Below, in pieces: positions 1-13,105 of a DNA stretch of 64,000 nucleotides. Each line of letters opens with the position of its first letter. Within the stretch, counting starts at the first letter, position 1. The DNA lies in the NCBI GenBank assembly GCA_905250075.1, contig CAJNOP010000024.1, positions 182,508-246,507 on the forward strand, given 5' to 3'. The stretch comes from Rotaria sp. Silwood1 (taxonomy: Eukaryota > Rotifera > Eurotatoria > Philodinida > Philodinidae). A program made the position numbers and the translations under genes. The notes beneath the pieces are model-generated. The model did not search any database, was not told where the DNA came from, and saw only the letters and a program-made list of their open reading frames with translations.

Positions 1-1727
1 TCAATTTTACAACATTCAAGTCAAGCGAAAATTTTTTGCCTTATACATAAAATGGATTTAGTACCAGAAGATATGCGAGAAAGTGTATGTTAATATTTTT
101 TTGTTGTTTAATTCAGTATTTTTCTTTTATCTTTTGATTAGCTTTTTAATGAACGACAAACTATTTTAAACAATGTATCGAAACCATTACATTGTTCATG
201 TTTTCGCACATCGATTTGGGATGAAACACTTTATAAAGTAAAATAATTTTACAGAAAAAAAAATTGAATTATCAAATAAAACATTATTTTATATAGGCTT
301 GGTCACAAATTGTTTATCAATTAGTACCTAATGTAAAAGGATTAGAAAAAACATTAACTAATTTTGCAGACATTATTGACGCTGATGAAATTCTTCTTTT
401 TGAAAAAGCAACGTTTTTAGTAAAATTTTATTATTATGTTGTTTAAATAGAAAAAAATAGTTTACTAATTATATAGGTCATTTCACACTGTACACGTAAA
501 CCTCATAGAGATGCACGACGATTTGAAAAGATAAGTGATATTATTAAACAATTTAAATTATCATGCAGGTAGACAATATTTTAAGTTAAAACTTTATGAA
601 TCGTTTTTTTTTCTATGTTAGTAAATTAACTGCAGCATTTCAATCAATGGAGGTTCGAAATTCAACATTTGCTTGTTTTATTGAGCTATTAACACCAAAT
701 ACTTATGTTATGGTTGTTATTAGTGATCCATCTATTTGTAAGTGTGATTCTATATTATATAGATAATTATTTAATATTATAAAAATTGATTGTTTGTTTG
801 ATATAACATTGTCTTCTTGTCCTAACTTCACCATATTGAGTTCAAGATAATTTATCTATCAACAGTTAGTTTAAATTAAGAATATTATTTTATATGAATA
901 AATATAAGTAATATTTGTTTCAGTTAACTTGAATTAACATTGATAGATAAACTCAACATAGGTTTCATATTTTAATCTCACCATCAGTATACGAGAGATG
1001 AAGGATTTGAGCTATCAACAAGCTAATACTCTTCATCGAAAAATACTTGCTGAAATACACTTGAAATGGTAAGAGTTAATTTTTAATAGAAAAACAAATC
1101 GAAAATATCACAAAGAAAGAGCAATCAAATAGCATTTTCCTTCTATTCGACATTGCATTGATTTGGTTACATGAGTTAATACTATTGATCAATATAACCA
1201 GAGTTGAGCAAGTAGAAGTTGTCTTAAGTACGCACTCGTTCAGCTTTGAATATAAAAAATGAGTTGATTAACAGAATATTTCCGGACTGAATGAAATTTA
1301 GTACTTATTTTTGGTAAACACTCTTGATTATCAACTAAAAATCAGATTGAGAATACATACAATGAATAAAACACATTTAGATGCACTAAGAAATAGTGCA
1401 TAAATAGCAGAGCCCATAAACAATGATTAGATTATCGACTACTTTGTCAATTCAATCAATTATATTGATTAACAGTATTTGAAAGACCGATTGAAATAGA
1501 GTTCATTAAAACACAGTTTCATTTTAATATTCACTTGAAATTAAATGGATGGCAAAGACAGCAAAATATTTTCTTTTTTTTATGTCTAGGAATGTTTATT
1601 AGATATGAATTAACATTCAAAATAATCTTGAATTTGTTTTTATTTAGCGTCGGAAGTGACATTAATGAATATCCGCAATGCTCGAAAAGTATTTGAAAAA
1701 CTTGAAAAAGACGTTTCTCGAAATTAA
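1..1727 (+). CDS. RRAGA: RagA/B-type small GTPase, 3' part (partial)
   Basis: This is the C-terminal about 196 residues of a Rag GTPase of the A/B class, the lysosomal amino-acid switch that recruits mTORC1. Exons are 1-84, 142-237, 297-419, 477-568, 622-737 and 1648-1727, all with GT-AG junctions in consistent phase. Seen: the G4 NKxD-like motif as HKMD (residues [11 protein letters not shown]), then [53 protein letters not shown] and the terminal [14 protein letters not shown] block. These follow RagA closely from the G4 region to the stop. The N-terminal GTP-binding part lies left of the window. Introns 1-4 are about 53-60 bp. The last is 910 bp and holds a small inverted repeat. Identity is firm; RRAGA versus RRAGB cannot be separated in an invertebrate. 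Confidence 0.93.
829..962. repeat. Short imperfect inverted repeat in last RRAGA intron
   Basis: Arms at about 829-876 and 922-962 share TTTATCTATCAA and its flanks in opposite orientation, with one 8 bp indel. It sits in the only long intron of this gene (738-1647). It may be a decayed MITE or simply a hairpin. The rest of the intron shows nothing recognisable. Confidence 0.5.
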
Positions 1728-2064
1728 ATTTCATTATTATACCGGTGAATGGAGTAAGAAACATTAATTTATAAAATAATTTTCTTGCCATTCAGCTCAA
1801 ATTTAACAAAACACAAAAATAATCATATTAATCAGAATTAATCTTTCTTTGTATCTTTCTTTCGTTTTTTTTACTTATCTTTCAAACTTACCGGCTGGTA
1901 TTGTTATGTACTTGTGTATTTTGTTTAATGATCATTTGTCAAACAACAGTTGTTTTTTTTTTTGTTTGCCTTCTACATCTTTTTTTTTATATGCATAACA
2001 TAATCGAAATAAATGTTTTTTTTTTTTTTCATCCATAAAACATAACTCTTCTGTTTTCTTTCTT
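1728..2064. other. Convergent 3' intergenic region
   Basis: 337 bp between two convergent stop codons. It is T-rich with several homopolymer runs. The facing genes probably end in it. No gene is seen. Confidence 0.6.
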
Positions 2065-2913
2065 TTATGTTTGTTCTATAGATTGCATAATGATATTACT
2101 CGACTTTTTGTTTTTTTCATTACTGTTATTATTACTCCAATCGAATGATGAACCAAGACGAATCGTAAGAATAGTAATAATACCGATAAAAAATGCTAAT
2201 TGAACCCATGACGCTATTATAGATAATAACATATAGGAAAAAAATGATGAAACATTAGGATATTGTTCAAAAACTAATTGATTTAGTTGAGTGCATGAAG
2301 TAACACGACTATCATGTGATGTGATGGTTGAACAAAATTTTAAAAAACCATTTGTTAATATAGATGCATTTATTAAGGAGAAAAAACCGAGTATAATAGA
2401 AATAGGATACCTAGGAAATAGAAGAAAAAAAAAATAATGAGATTATTCGAGAAGAATTTTCCTTTTACCATGGAATGATCAAACATTGATCATTTGTTGC
2501 CACTATTTGTTGATCACTATTAAATAATATAAAAAAGAATCCCGTCATAATACAATAAATAAATGTAAAAACATTATAAAATGTACAAAAATCACATGTT
2601 GATTGCGAACTAAATCTTTCTGATAATGGTATTATTTTCGTTGTCCAATTACTTTCACTTGTTATAAATATTTGAAATTTAAATGAAGCATAAAGTGGAC
2701 ATTGTTGTTTAAATTGTACTATACTTGAACCAACGATTAGTGCGATTGTAAAACTAGTTAAACCAATTAATGCTATAAATATAAGAAATGTTATACGTAA
2801 ACTATTATCAGACAAATGTGGGAGTTTTAATGATGTTAAGAATTTTTTAAAATCTGAATAAAAACGTAAAACAAATATTTGTTGTATATTGTTTGATGAC
2901 ATTTGTTTTTCAA

Positions 2914-2949
<36 letters not shown>

Positions 2950-3073
2950 TATTATTATTATTTGTTTCACATATAATAATAATATTATCTTCATTCACAT
3001 TTTTCTCTTGTAATAATGAAGACATAGGAATTAATTGTTGTTGTTCTTCATTGTTTATAACAGTTGTATCCAT
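2065..3073 (-). CDS. TMEM179-like four-pass membrane protein
   Basis: Two exons (2469-3073 and 2065-2410) are joined by a 58 bp GT-AG intron and give 316 residues. The N-terminal about 60 residues are low complexity, with a run of about 15 Asn encoded by an ATT/AAT tract on the + strand at about 2918-2962. Four hydrophobic segments follow: FLIFIALIGLTSFTIALIVG, a segment around FTFIYCIMTGFFFIL, one around ISIILGFFSLINASILT, and YMLLSIIASWVQLAFFIGII. The order of conserved features resembles TMEM179/179B: a Cys in the first loop, STCDF before TM2, CSTIT followed by a second Cys, then SWVQLA in TM4. Function is unknown. Family assignment is by pattern only. The gene is convergent with RRAGA. 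Confidence 0.6.
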
Positions 3074-6069
3074 ATTTCAATCGTTAAAATAATGATTGAA
3101 TTCTATTGTTGGACGTCTAAATGATTTATTTTGCATAGAAACGATAATCGATACAAAGAAGAAAAAAAAAGAATGAAAATGTTTTTCATTTATTCTTTTT
3201 CTTTATGTGTTCATTAGTCACCTGTATCTGATTGACATTAAGTTTTGGAGCATATTGGAATGTATTAACTAGAAAATTCGAGAGGAAAAAGGTTAATGAA
3301 TATAATCATACATATGTAATCGTTTTAGATGATATTTAATAATCAACCATTTTCATTATCAGAAAAAAAGAAAAATACATACGTAAGTTATTGCATTTTA
3401 AAGCTTTTGAAATAATAATTAATAATATAATTCAAGAGTCTTATTAGCAGAGTGAAGATCGATAGTATCAATCAATCATGTAGAGTAGAGCATGATTGTT
3501 ATATTTTCTGTCAGAGATAGACGATAAGATTTTTTTTACGTTCTATTCGGAAGAATAAAGTTTATGGTTTCTATCACAAGGAAAAAAGTTGTTGTTCTCT
3601 GTTTCCGACACTTTTTTTTCTTTTTCTTTTCTATCCTGTCGATGTTTATAACTTTCTGTAATACGAGTGATGTCTTACCATGATTGCATATATTTTTCTG
3701 TCTATGATTTTATTCTGCTCCAAAAAAACCTACCACCATCTTTATCACTGGATAATAAAGAGCATTGTTAAAAAACCAGTGACAAAGAAGATTAATTCAT
3801 TCCACCGAAACTCTGGGGAACAAAACCAATTTTTTTTACAGCATTTGTTATTGCATCAAAGCAATGTACGAATACTTTTTTTAGTAATCCACACACTAGG
3901 TATATTATAATTATTACCTTATGACAGGAATACTGAGCATTCATTACTGTCTTTAGATTTTTCATTCTGAATTATTTATACATAAGAATAATTCTTTAGG
4001 TTTAGTATTAAGATTACAACAAAACACACTGGCGAAGCTAAGATTCTGGGGTAGGAGAAGGCTGAGACCCCTCTCTATTGTTGATCTTCTATTGTAATAC
4101 ATTCTTAATCAGAGAAATAAAATGTATATCGATTTTTCTCGGGATATGTGAGAACAGAACAAAAAAACCTATACAAATGTAAGAAACTGAAAAACATCAA
4201 TTCAATCTCATTTCCATAATAGATTTCTAATACAACTGTGAGTCTTTTTGATCGAATCTATATTGAATACGCTAGACACAAGATAAGACTATATATAAAA
4301 TATTGTCAACAATCTATTGTTTTGAATTCAACGACAGAAATTGTGACGAGTCGGTTTATTTTTATTACATTACCCTAACTGATAGAGAATTTCTCTGTTA
4401 TTTCTTCTGGTTTCATTGCAATTCATTTCTTTTTTAGGTTTTATACATCAATGTAACTCATTTCGAAATATATCGAATCATCCTATTGTTATTAAGTACA
4501 AAATGAGAAAAATGATCCAGAGCGAGCGTCTACTTTTTTTCCTCATTTTAAATGGAGGTATAAACACTTAAAACAAATATATTATTAATTATGTCAAAGG
4601 CATACCTAAGCCTCTAGAAGAGTGAAAAGAGATTGATGTAATGTCTTTTTTCATATACAATGAGTACCAAAATTATTCAAAAAGGCTTATTTTCATTTTC
4701 TTTTCTGCTGACATAAGTGCTAGAGAGAATCTCAATAATGGCCCCAATAGAGAAAATTGTTTCCAACATAGATATAAGAAAATGAAAATTAGCATCGAAT
4801 TCCCAAAGAGAGGGAATTAAGAAAGCTAAAAATCTAGTTTTGCAGTACCATAACTTAGCTAATATAATTTTTTTTGGACTATATATAACGATACAGTAAA
4901 CCATCCTCTACAAAATGAGACATTGCCGAGTTTTCTACGACCTTTTATGCTTGAGATACATTGATCTTATGGAAGCTCTTGGAATCGTTTTTTTACCAAT
5001 TTCTATAGACAAACCGTTTTTTGACTTTTAATCAAGTTGCTCTATCTCAGATAAAATATAATGTAATCAAGAACTCGAAGACATCTTATTTTGTAGAAAA
5101 TTATTTGCTTTATCATTCTATATAGTCTAAACAAACTTATATTCATCATAAATGCTACTTTGCTCGAAAGGTAAAAATGTCGACAATAAAAATGAGTGAT
5201 CAAAATGTGGGTAAGAGTGAGAGTAAAGGTAAAGAAATATCTCTTTCATACACTATTATTTGCAACATTTGTATCTTTCGACATTTTAACGTTTGATCAA
5301 AGTAGGATGAATCATATTTACGCATTTTAGGTGTTGAGTCTGCTAATCATTTTTATTTCATTATATTCTTGTTGGCAACTATTATTTTTTTCCGCATAAT
5401 TTTTTAGATTATTTCTGACGCTTACGACAGGAAAAACAAATTGATAAGGAACTTTATGGAATACAAATATTTAGAAGCAGAAAAAATGCACAGTGCCATG
5501 TATTCTTTCTATTAAAATAGGCCTTGATTTTATATAACAAACAAAATTTGTATAAAAAGTATTTTTATTTTCGAATATTTCAAAATAAATGAAAAATAGT
5601 TTTGTTTTTCTCTATCCAAATAGTGGTAATTAATGATTAATCCATCTTTTTCCAATGATATTTAGCATTAGACATGTTCATAGTTCCGATGATGTCCGTT
5701 TGTATTTTTTTTGTATCCGTTTATCAAGATTATAATATCATAAATCACATCCGAGTTTACATTGATTTGTAAAATACTTTCAAAGACCTAATGAATGAAA
5801 GTGAAGTATTGTTTTAATGATATTGATAACTGGGTGGGTGTATGTACTTGATATGACTCATTATTTTTAATGACATCAATAGATTATATTACTTTTCATG
5901 CATAACGAAAAAACAACATTTCATGATTACCTACAGTAGCAGCGATTAATTCCACTAACAGGTAAAAAGTATTTAAACTATAATCCATTAACCTCATGAT
6001 TTGACTATAATTAGGGCATGTTAAACTTTAATTGCAAGAACTTGAGTAACCTTCGCACGGAGGCGCTAG
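3074..6069. other. Gene-poor region upstream of the TMEM179-like gene
   Basis: About 3 kb of AT-rich sequence. Open frames in it are short, lack the codon pattern of neighbouring exons, and resemble no family I know. It presumably contains the promoter of the minus-strand gene starting at 3073. No RNA gene or intact element is seen. Confidence 0.5.
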
Positions 6070-6620
6070 AGAGTCAACATAGGTTTTCTTTAGACGTGGA
6101 CATTATAACTTGGAAAACAAATCTCATGACTTTAGAACACTTATTTGATGAATTGATACTACTTCTATCGTGAATAAAAATTACATGTCGACCGGCTTTA
6201 GTTTGTCTGATATATAAAGTAATCTTGGACTAATCTCCACATGAGACTTAATGGAAATCGTCAAAAAGTAGGCGATATATCTGCCTAATTTTAGCCATTA
6301 GCTTTGAAACTTTTTCTAGTGTATGCTCTCCTCTAATAAAATTTTTCCGCATAATTTCACGATGGAAAGAGAAGAAATCCATGCTGAGTTCGTTCTAGAC
6401 AATGAACGTTTACTTGCGCTTGAAGGTTACATCAGATTGAAGTACCCTATTTGTGACATAAGATAGACATGTGAATCTTTGTTTCTTAGTGAGAAAATGG
6501 AGGTTGATTTATTTAAATAGTGGACAACGAGAAAAGTTTCAAAATACTAATATGTTCATCGTAAATTGTTTGCATCAAGGCCTATCGATCTCGGATTACG
6601 ACTGGCAATTAGAGTTTGCG
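6070..6620 (+). repeat. Dispersed repeat, copy A (diverged partner at 35010-35620)
   Basis: About 550 bp here aligns by eye, in the same orientation, with 35010-35620. Shared landmarks in order: a GAGTCAACATAGGTTTTC-like start, AAACAAATCTCATGAC, a TTTAGTTTGTCTGA-like block, AAGTAATC, CACATGAGA, and GACATAAGATAGACATGTG. I judge identity at roughly two thirds with many small indels. No reading frame is conserved. It could be a decayed transposon, a segmental duplication or an old pseudogene. Confidence 0.55.
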
Positions 6621-7704
6621 ACTGTTGTATGAAACGATAGATTGTATTTCAAGATGTTAGTGAAAATCTTTCACTATTTGATATGGATTTGACTAAATAA
6701 TTTCAAATGTGTTGATATTTATTAAACTTGAGTATACAAAATATATTTCTAGAAAAAAAAATTTACCTGTTTCTTATTTGAAAGAATATTTTATCATAAT
6801 TTTATTTATTTTCTAGATTTTGTTTCGTCTAACTTTACTCGTTACTACAACGAGTTATTTAATAATTTCAATCTTATTATCGTCAATTTTAGCAATAATT
6901 TTTACTCCAGAATTTATGACGAGTACCTTCTCATTTGAAAAATAATAGAATTATACTTTATAAGGAAATTTTGTCAAAGATATAGACACGAATGTTTTAT
7001 TATTGAAATTCAAAATAAAAGAACATTCAATAAAATTTCTTGAAAACATATCGGAAAATAAGAGGCAATCAAAACAAATTGAACAAGGTCGTCTGTTTTA
7101 TTTATCGGAGCTATTCTTTCAACAATGTTATTTTAAAGAGCGCAAAATTCTAAGGAAAATGAGGGGTCGTTGCATTTTATATGACTTTTCCTTGATAAGT
7201 TTAGGATGTCCTAACACTCGAAAAAATGCAAATTTGATAGTCGGTTCTTTGCTAAAGTCCGTTTTGGTACGTTTTTTGTGAGATTTGTAAGCTTTTAAAG
7301 GAAAGCCGTATAAATTGTGGCAACACTTCATTTTGTGCTCTTTAAAGTGGATTTGTTAAAAAATAGTTCTGACAAAATCTTTTGGAATTTGTAAACTACC
7401 GTATTCAGTTTTTTTTTTTGAAACTTGACCATCATAGTTAATCTATGAAATCTTTTATTAAAAGAAAATGAAGAATATGTTGTTGCTAAGCTTTTTTCCA
7501 TTACCGTACACCAAAATCCAATATGTTAAAACTGAATGCTTTTACTTCTTCGCGATTCTAAATATATAATTGAATACAGAATAATTACTTTTGATTGATC
7601 ATAGAGATCACAATTAATAATTCGATATAACAAAGATTGTCAAAAATTCAATTAGTGAAATATTTGATTGGGAATTTTTTCTAGATTTTTTCTTCCAATT
7701 CTAC
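6621..7704. other. Region immediately upstream of EDC4
   Basis: AT-rich sequence. A 42-codon open hydrophobic segment with an acceptor before it lies at 6817-6945, but I could not link it to other exons. A 92-codon open frame at 7003-7281 resembles nothing. I looked here for the missing WD40 exons of EDC4 and found none. Confidence 0.4.
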
Positions 7705-10700
7705 ATGTCACATTTATTTAGTAGTGATTTACCATTACCTTCAAATACTACTACAACTAATCCGACACTGCCAATTGTCAGTGATATAATGGCACTTCCA
7801 CCGTAAGATCTTTCTGCATCTTTTTATTTTATTTTGTGCGATTGTAATCTATTTCAGATATAATATAGATGATCTGATTACTCCAAATAGTTCATTAACT
7901 AATATAACAAGTTTACCCAATGGTGATACAACACGTTCTTTACTTGCTGGTCACGATGGTCTGACAACTAACATCAATAATACTACTCATACAATATCAC
8001 CATCATCAAGTGTAAATAATACATTACCAAAAATTGATCCTCTACATGGTCTCCTACTTGGTAATACAACAGCATTTGATGCTGTAACTACTCAACAACA
8101 AGATCATCGTACACATATTTCACCTTCACAGCAACCACAACAGCAAGCAACTGTAGCCGTAACTACGAGTCCTTCTGCCCGTATGAATGATCTTTTTCAA
8201 ACAAAAGGAAATACAGAAAAGGATTCATCATCAGTACTTATTAATAGTAGGTCAATTACTGTATCTATCTTAGCACAATTACTAATGTATTAAATCCAAG
8301 CAAAAAACACTAAAGCATCATTTGATATTATACATACTCGTAAGAGAATATAGTAACTAAGAGAAAAAAAGAAAAATAACGCTGTTTTTTGTGAAAGTAT
8401 AACATTAATTACAGCATGCGAACGAGACTACTGCATGTATCTTGCACACGTACGAAACAAAGAAGAAAGAAAAAAAAGCAATTTTTTCTCTTCCTCTTTT
8501 TTTTTACCTGGAGTCTTTTATGATTGATGTTTGCTAATTTTTTCTTTATACAATGAAATCTTACCTTTGAAAATATCGAAAAAAATTTTTCGGCATATAT
8601 TTTGAATGCAAATAAAAATTTTTCACTGATTTTAACGAACAATTAAATTTATTAATTAACAAGTACTTTACAATGAATTTAAATACATCAAATAAATGTT
8701 TAGATATATCACAATCACCATTTGATCAAGATGATAAGGAAGTAGCTGAAAGTCTCTCACATACAACAAATTATTCACTTCAATTTGAAGCATGTATGTA
8801 ATTGACTTACTTTTTTTTCGTATTTTATTTTAATCTTCAATTTTTTTTGTCTATCAGTACCAAATGATGAAGATGATAATGAAAATGGTGATATAGTCTT
8901 TATGCCAATTAAATCAAATGATGATGATGAAGCAGTAAAATTCAAAAAAGAAAATAACTATAACTGTTTGTTTGTTTAATAGATTAATGATAATCAAGAT
9001 CCACTTGTATCACCATCGAAATATCGTGATGATTCACTTTGGTCAAAATCATGTCATTCTGGTGGTGAAAGTCCAATGAAGTAGAACAATTCATGTTTAG
9101 TTTTTTTTTCTTTAAAAATCATTTTGTTTTATTTTTCAGAGGATTAAAAACATCAAGTCATCAAGTCATGGATGATTTTAGTGATCCAGGAGAAACAAGG
9201 TAAAATTAATATGAAATATTTTATATTAGTTGTTGAATATTCATTTTTTTTATTAAAGTGATAGAGATGATGATTCAACGGCTGATGAAGAAGATTTATT
9301 ACATTCACGTGTAAAACGTCGTAGTGGACGATCACCAAATACTTCTCAAATACCATTAAATGTTGATGTTAGTAAAATAAATAGATTATATTCTATTTTA
9401 TTATAGGTTTTATATTTACTAGACATTGCATGCTATCCGTGAATTAACTCATCAATTAAATCAACACCGTTCACATGTAACGTCTGAACCTATTTCACAA
9501 ACAACATATCAATCTGAATATGATGAAAAACTTGAACGATGTTGTCAACGTCTTGAACAATTAACAAACAAAGTTGATAGATTAATTAATCTCGAACAAA
9601 CTGGTATTTTAATAAAAGTCATTCGAATAACAGATCATTGATGAGATATTAAAGAGAATATACTTTGTCTAGCGCGAATAAAGCTCTTTCTTATTTATGT
9701 TCTTTCTCTAACCAAACTCTCATGAGAGATAAAATGATAACAAAAGGTCAATTAGTTCCTATGATGAAATTGCTGTTCTTTAGGGCTTTTGTTGATGACA
9801 GAATCGTATATTTTCTTGTTTTTGGTTAGAACTCAATAATCAAAATCATCGTTAACTAGTTGATGAACGATAATTTATGATTTTTATCATATAAAGCTTG
9901 TTCACTGACATAGACAGTTCTGAATAAAAGTAGCCATCACCATGAAGTGCTACTATTATTTAATATATAACTCTTCATTGGTTCACAAATATTGGATTTA
10001 TAATTCAGACATCATCTTCCTCGCATGATCGCCTTATTTTAACCGTATTGATACAAATATTTTTGTCCAACTAGTCATTTAAAAGATCACTTTCTTCGCG
10101 ATCTGTAGTCTAAATTTTGTTAGAAATTACTTTAAAAGGATTCAGATATCATCTTCTCATTAAGAATATTTATTGAAGAGCAAATGTTTCTGCAAGTCTG
10201 TCTTGATATTTTAGCACCACAGAATTGAATGAAATCGAGATAGTTCTACGATAGAGGTTCACTATCTCCGAATGTGCTAATTACTCAGATTATAACTATA
10301 TATCACGAAATTTGCTGATTATAAAGAAAGCGTATAGGTAGAGCCCAACAGGTGATAGTAGCTTGTGGAATAGAAGTACAACAAGCCAAAATCTTTTCAC
10401 TGCACGTTTTCGATGAATATATTTTTTTTTCACAGGAGAAAGACGATGTATAAATCATAACTCTAGTACATGTGAACTGATGCAGGACAGGTCGTTGCTT
10501 GCGATCATGATTTATTATCACACACATGTATCCAAAATATCAGTTCAGTATCATAAAGAATAGTAGCATTTTAGAAGGAACGGCTACTTTTGTTCAAGAC
10601 TGTATATAGTGCGTTTACAAGTATCTCGAAAAAAATAAGCGTCCGAGACTAGAAGCTTTTCAAAATTCAAGAAAATTATTAATTTTCTTGATAATTTTTG

Positions 10701-12836
10701 TTTAATTTCAATTTTCATTTATTCTTAGTGGTTGCTTCTCGACCAAGTCGACCAAGTCCTAATACAGCACCTATTGATATAATAGCAACAAATGAACCTG
10801 AATTAACTTTGACAGATGCACATTATGATCGATTAGAAGCTATACTTATCGAAAAAATTCAAACATATGTACAAGCAGGTATGAAAAACAAATAAAATTT
10901 TATCCACAAAAATAAAAATTGTTTATTGTAGCAATGAAATCAGTGTTTGAACCATATCGAGATTTAAAAGATAATTTACATAAAGATTTAGCTGCAAAAT
11001 TATTAGCTACTGATACAGTTATTAAACAAACAATAACACAAATATTTCGCTCAAAGGTTTTATTTATTAATTTTTATTTTTATTTTTCTTATGTATTTTG
11101 TTTTTGTAATTAATATTAGACTATGATTGATTCATTAAGTAATGCCGTAGCAAATGCAATTCAAACAACAATGGTCACATCTTATCGTGATACATTTAAT
11201 CAAATTGTTATACCATCATTTGAAAAAGCTGCAACAAATATGTTTCAACAAACCAATGATGTATTTAAACGTGGTACAAAAGAATGTATGTATAATATAT
11301 ATTCTTCAAATAAATAAAAATTTAAAATATATAGATTTACAAGAAATGATCGAATATGGTCGTCAACAACAACGTTCATTAATTCAACAACGTGAACAAA
11401 TGATGAATGAAATACGTAAAGATTCAACACAATTATTAAAAGAATTGGAAAAGAAAAATCAAGAATTAATAAATACACTTAAAAATGAAATTATTCAATA
11501 TATGACAACAACTCTTACACCTTTGTAAGATTAAATCACTGAATCAAAACTTTATCTTATTATGAAATACGATTCCAAAACGGTGTTAAAGTATAGATAT
11601 AGACATTTGAGTCTCACAGATATCTTCACAATGAGTCATTATTAGAGGCATGTGGAGTCATGCTTTTTTAATTGCGAAACTTTTTTTCTAGTAAATTAGC
11701 ACCAGCTTACGTTTGCGGCGATATTATGTATTTTCAGGCTTTTCCTCTACTTTTTCGGTTTCACATAAGTCAAGAATGAAACGGAACTTCCGGAATTCCT
11801 ATGGCTTACATTAACTCTTATTCTAACGGAGGCAAGTTTTAAGGTCCGATGCAGGAATCTCGTCATTGCAGACCGCATATCAATAATGTCTCCTACTAAA
11901 ATATGAATCAGTTCCTCATTGCATTTCTGAAAGATTAAGTAAAAGGATGGTGAAGAAATATGTCCCAAAATGTATACAAAAAAAAAACAATTTCCCTGTA
12001 ATTAGCAATAGCAGCTACATCATGTTTCACATTTTCATATTGACAGCTTTGTTTTTCTTTTACAAATAGAATTCGTGAGACGATTCAATCAATAGTTCGT
12101 GAAGAAGTCACAAATGTTTTACGTGAATTATTAGTTACCCAAAAAAATGAAATAAATACTTTAATTATTCAACATCTTCGACAACAACAACAACAACAAC
12201 AACAAAGAACAATTACACCAAAACCACAATCGACAGCGAGTCAAACAACAACCCCAATACCTACTGTTGCATCATCCAATCAAACAAAAATAACTTCAAC
12301 AATTGATATTAAACAGCAAACAGCATCAAAATTTGTTCATTCTGGTCAATTAAATCAAGCATTTGAATATGTTTTATCAGCATCTGATTTAAATCTTGTT
12401 TTATATCTATGTGAAAATATCCGTCCAGCTGAATTATTTTCAATGCAACCATGTCCATTACAAATTCCAGTTATTCTTTCTTTAATTCAACAACTTGCAG
12501 CTGATTTAAATACACATCAAGAATTAAAATATAGGTAAATTATTTTCTTTTTAAATCGATTTTGTTTTATTTTATTTTTTTCTAATTTTTTTCATATTTA
12601 GTTATTTATATGAAGCATTGATCTGTCTTGATTTATCACATCCAAGTGTACGAGATTATTTATATAATGTATTAACTGATCTTAATAAAAAATTATATGC
12701 ATATATTCAAACAAATCCCACAGGAACAATGACGAAACGTTTTCAATTATTATATTTGGCAAGTCAAGGTTTAGTACAGAAAATACTTCAGCAACGAGCA
12801 ACACCGATAAATCAAATATTATCATCATCAAAATAA
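7705..12836 (+). CDS. EDC4: Enhancer of mRNA-decapping protein 4, lacking the WD40 half
   Basis: EDC4/Ge-1 is the P-body scaffold that stimulates DCP2 decapping. Fourteen exons: 7705-7802, 7858-8233, 8664-8793, 8858-8934, 8983-9080, 9140-9199, 9259-9367, 9423-9603, 10729-10878, 10932-11056, 11120-11285, 11335-11524, 12070-12534, 12602-12836. They give about 819 residues; the 8233/8664 junction is the least certain. Seen: a Ser/Thr/Gln-rich linker, an acidic stretch, coiled coil from about residue 350, AFNQIVIPSFEKA-like and MFQQTNDVFKRGTKEYLQEM blocks, a poly-Gln run at about 12179-12200, and the C-terminal alpha-helical domain (LNQAFEYVLSASDLNLVLYL, CPLQIPVILSLIQQLAADL). These match the central and C-terminal parts of EDC4. 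Human EDC4 is about 1,400 residues with an N-terminal WD40 domain; none is found upstream here. The Met at 7705 could instead be internal to an exon reaching upstream. SLC25A44 follows 269 bp downstream on the same strand. Confidence 0.9.
9915..10602. mobile_element. Decayed Tc1/mariner-like element in an EDC4 intron
   Basis: About 688 bp with terminal inverted repeats of about 75-80 bp. The left end starts CAGTTCTGAATAAAAGTAGC; the right end, read inward on the minus strand, starts CAGTCTTGAACAAAAGTAGC. Termini in CAGT with TA outside (TA follows the right end; the left flank reads GA) fit the Tc1/mariner pattern. The interior has no recognisable transposase, so it is either non-autonomous or too decayed. 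It explains most of the 1,125 bp intron 9604-10728. Confidence 0.6.
11525..12069. other. Long EDC4 intron without a recognised element
   Basis: 545 bp intron between the coiled-coil exon and the poly-Gln exon. GT at 11525 and AG at 12068-12069 are clear. I see no inverted repeat or reading frame of note. Confidence 0.6.
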
Positions 12837-13105
12837 TTTTGTATTTTTGTAAATTAAACGTGTTTTCTTTTTTTTTTGTTATCTGTAAAGTCGCAAACTT
12901 CTTCAAAATAGGATTTTTTTTCGTTTGTTTCATGTTCTATATATCAAAGAAACCTATACGGATTGTTATATTTGAATGTTTCACTTTGTATTAGTTTGGT
13001 TGTTTACATTAACAATTAAATAGATTCTAATGGGACATAAAATTTTTCTGATAAAATCAACTCTTAAAATGAATGAAAATATATTTATTTATTTTTAAGC
13101 ACTTC

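Noticed and set aside
972..1068. Possible cassette exon inside the last RRAGA intron (acceptor CAG at about 987, donor GTAAGAG at about 1067)
   Set aside because: Splice motifs are good, but inclusion would shift the frame of the conserved final exon.
1531..1791. 86-codon minus-strand open frame
   Set aside because: It is the antisense shadow of the last RRAGA exon and its flanks.
3680..3910. 76-codon plus-strand frame
   Set aside because: No coding texture, no splice context, and no resemblance to known proteins.
6817..6945. Exon-like 42-codon hydrophobic segment with a preceding acceptor and terminal stop
   Set aside because: No upstream exon, start codon or family could be linked to it; it could arise by chance at this AT content.
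8409..8642. 77-codon minus-strand frame in an EDC4 intron
   Set aside because: Low-complexity Lys/Phe composition, lies in an intron, and has no family resemblance.
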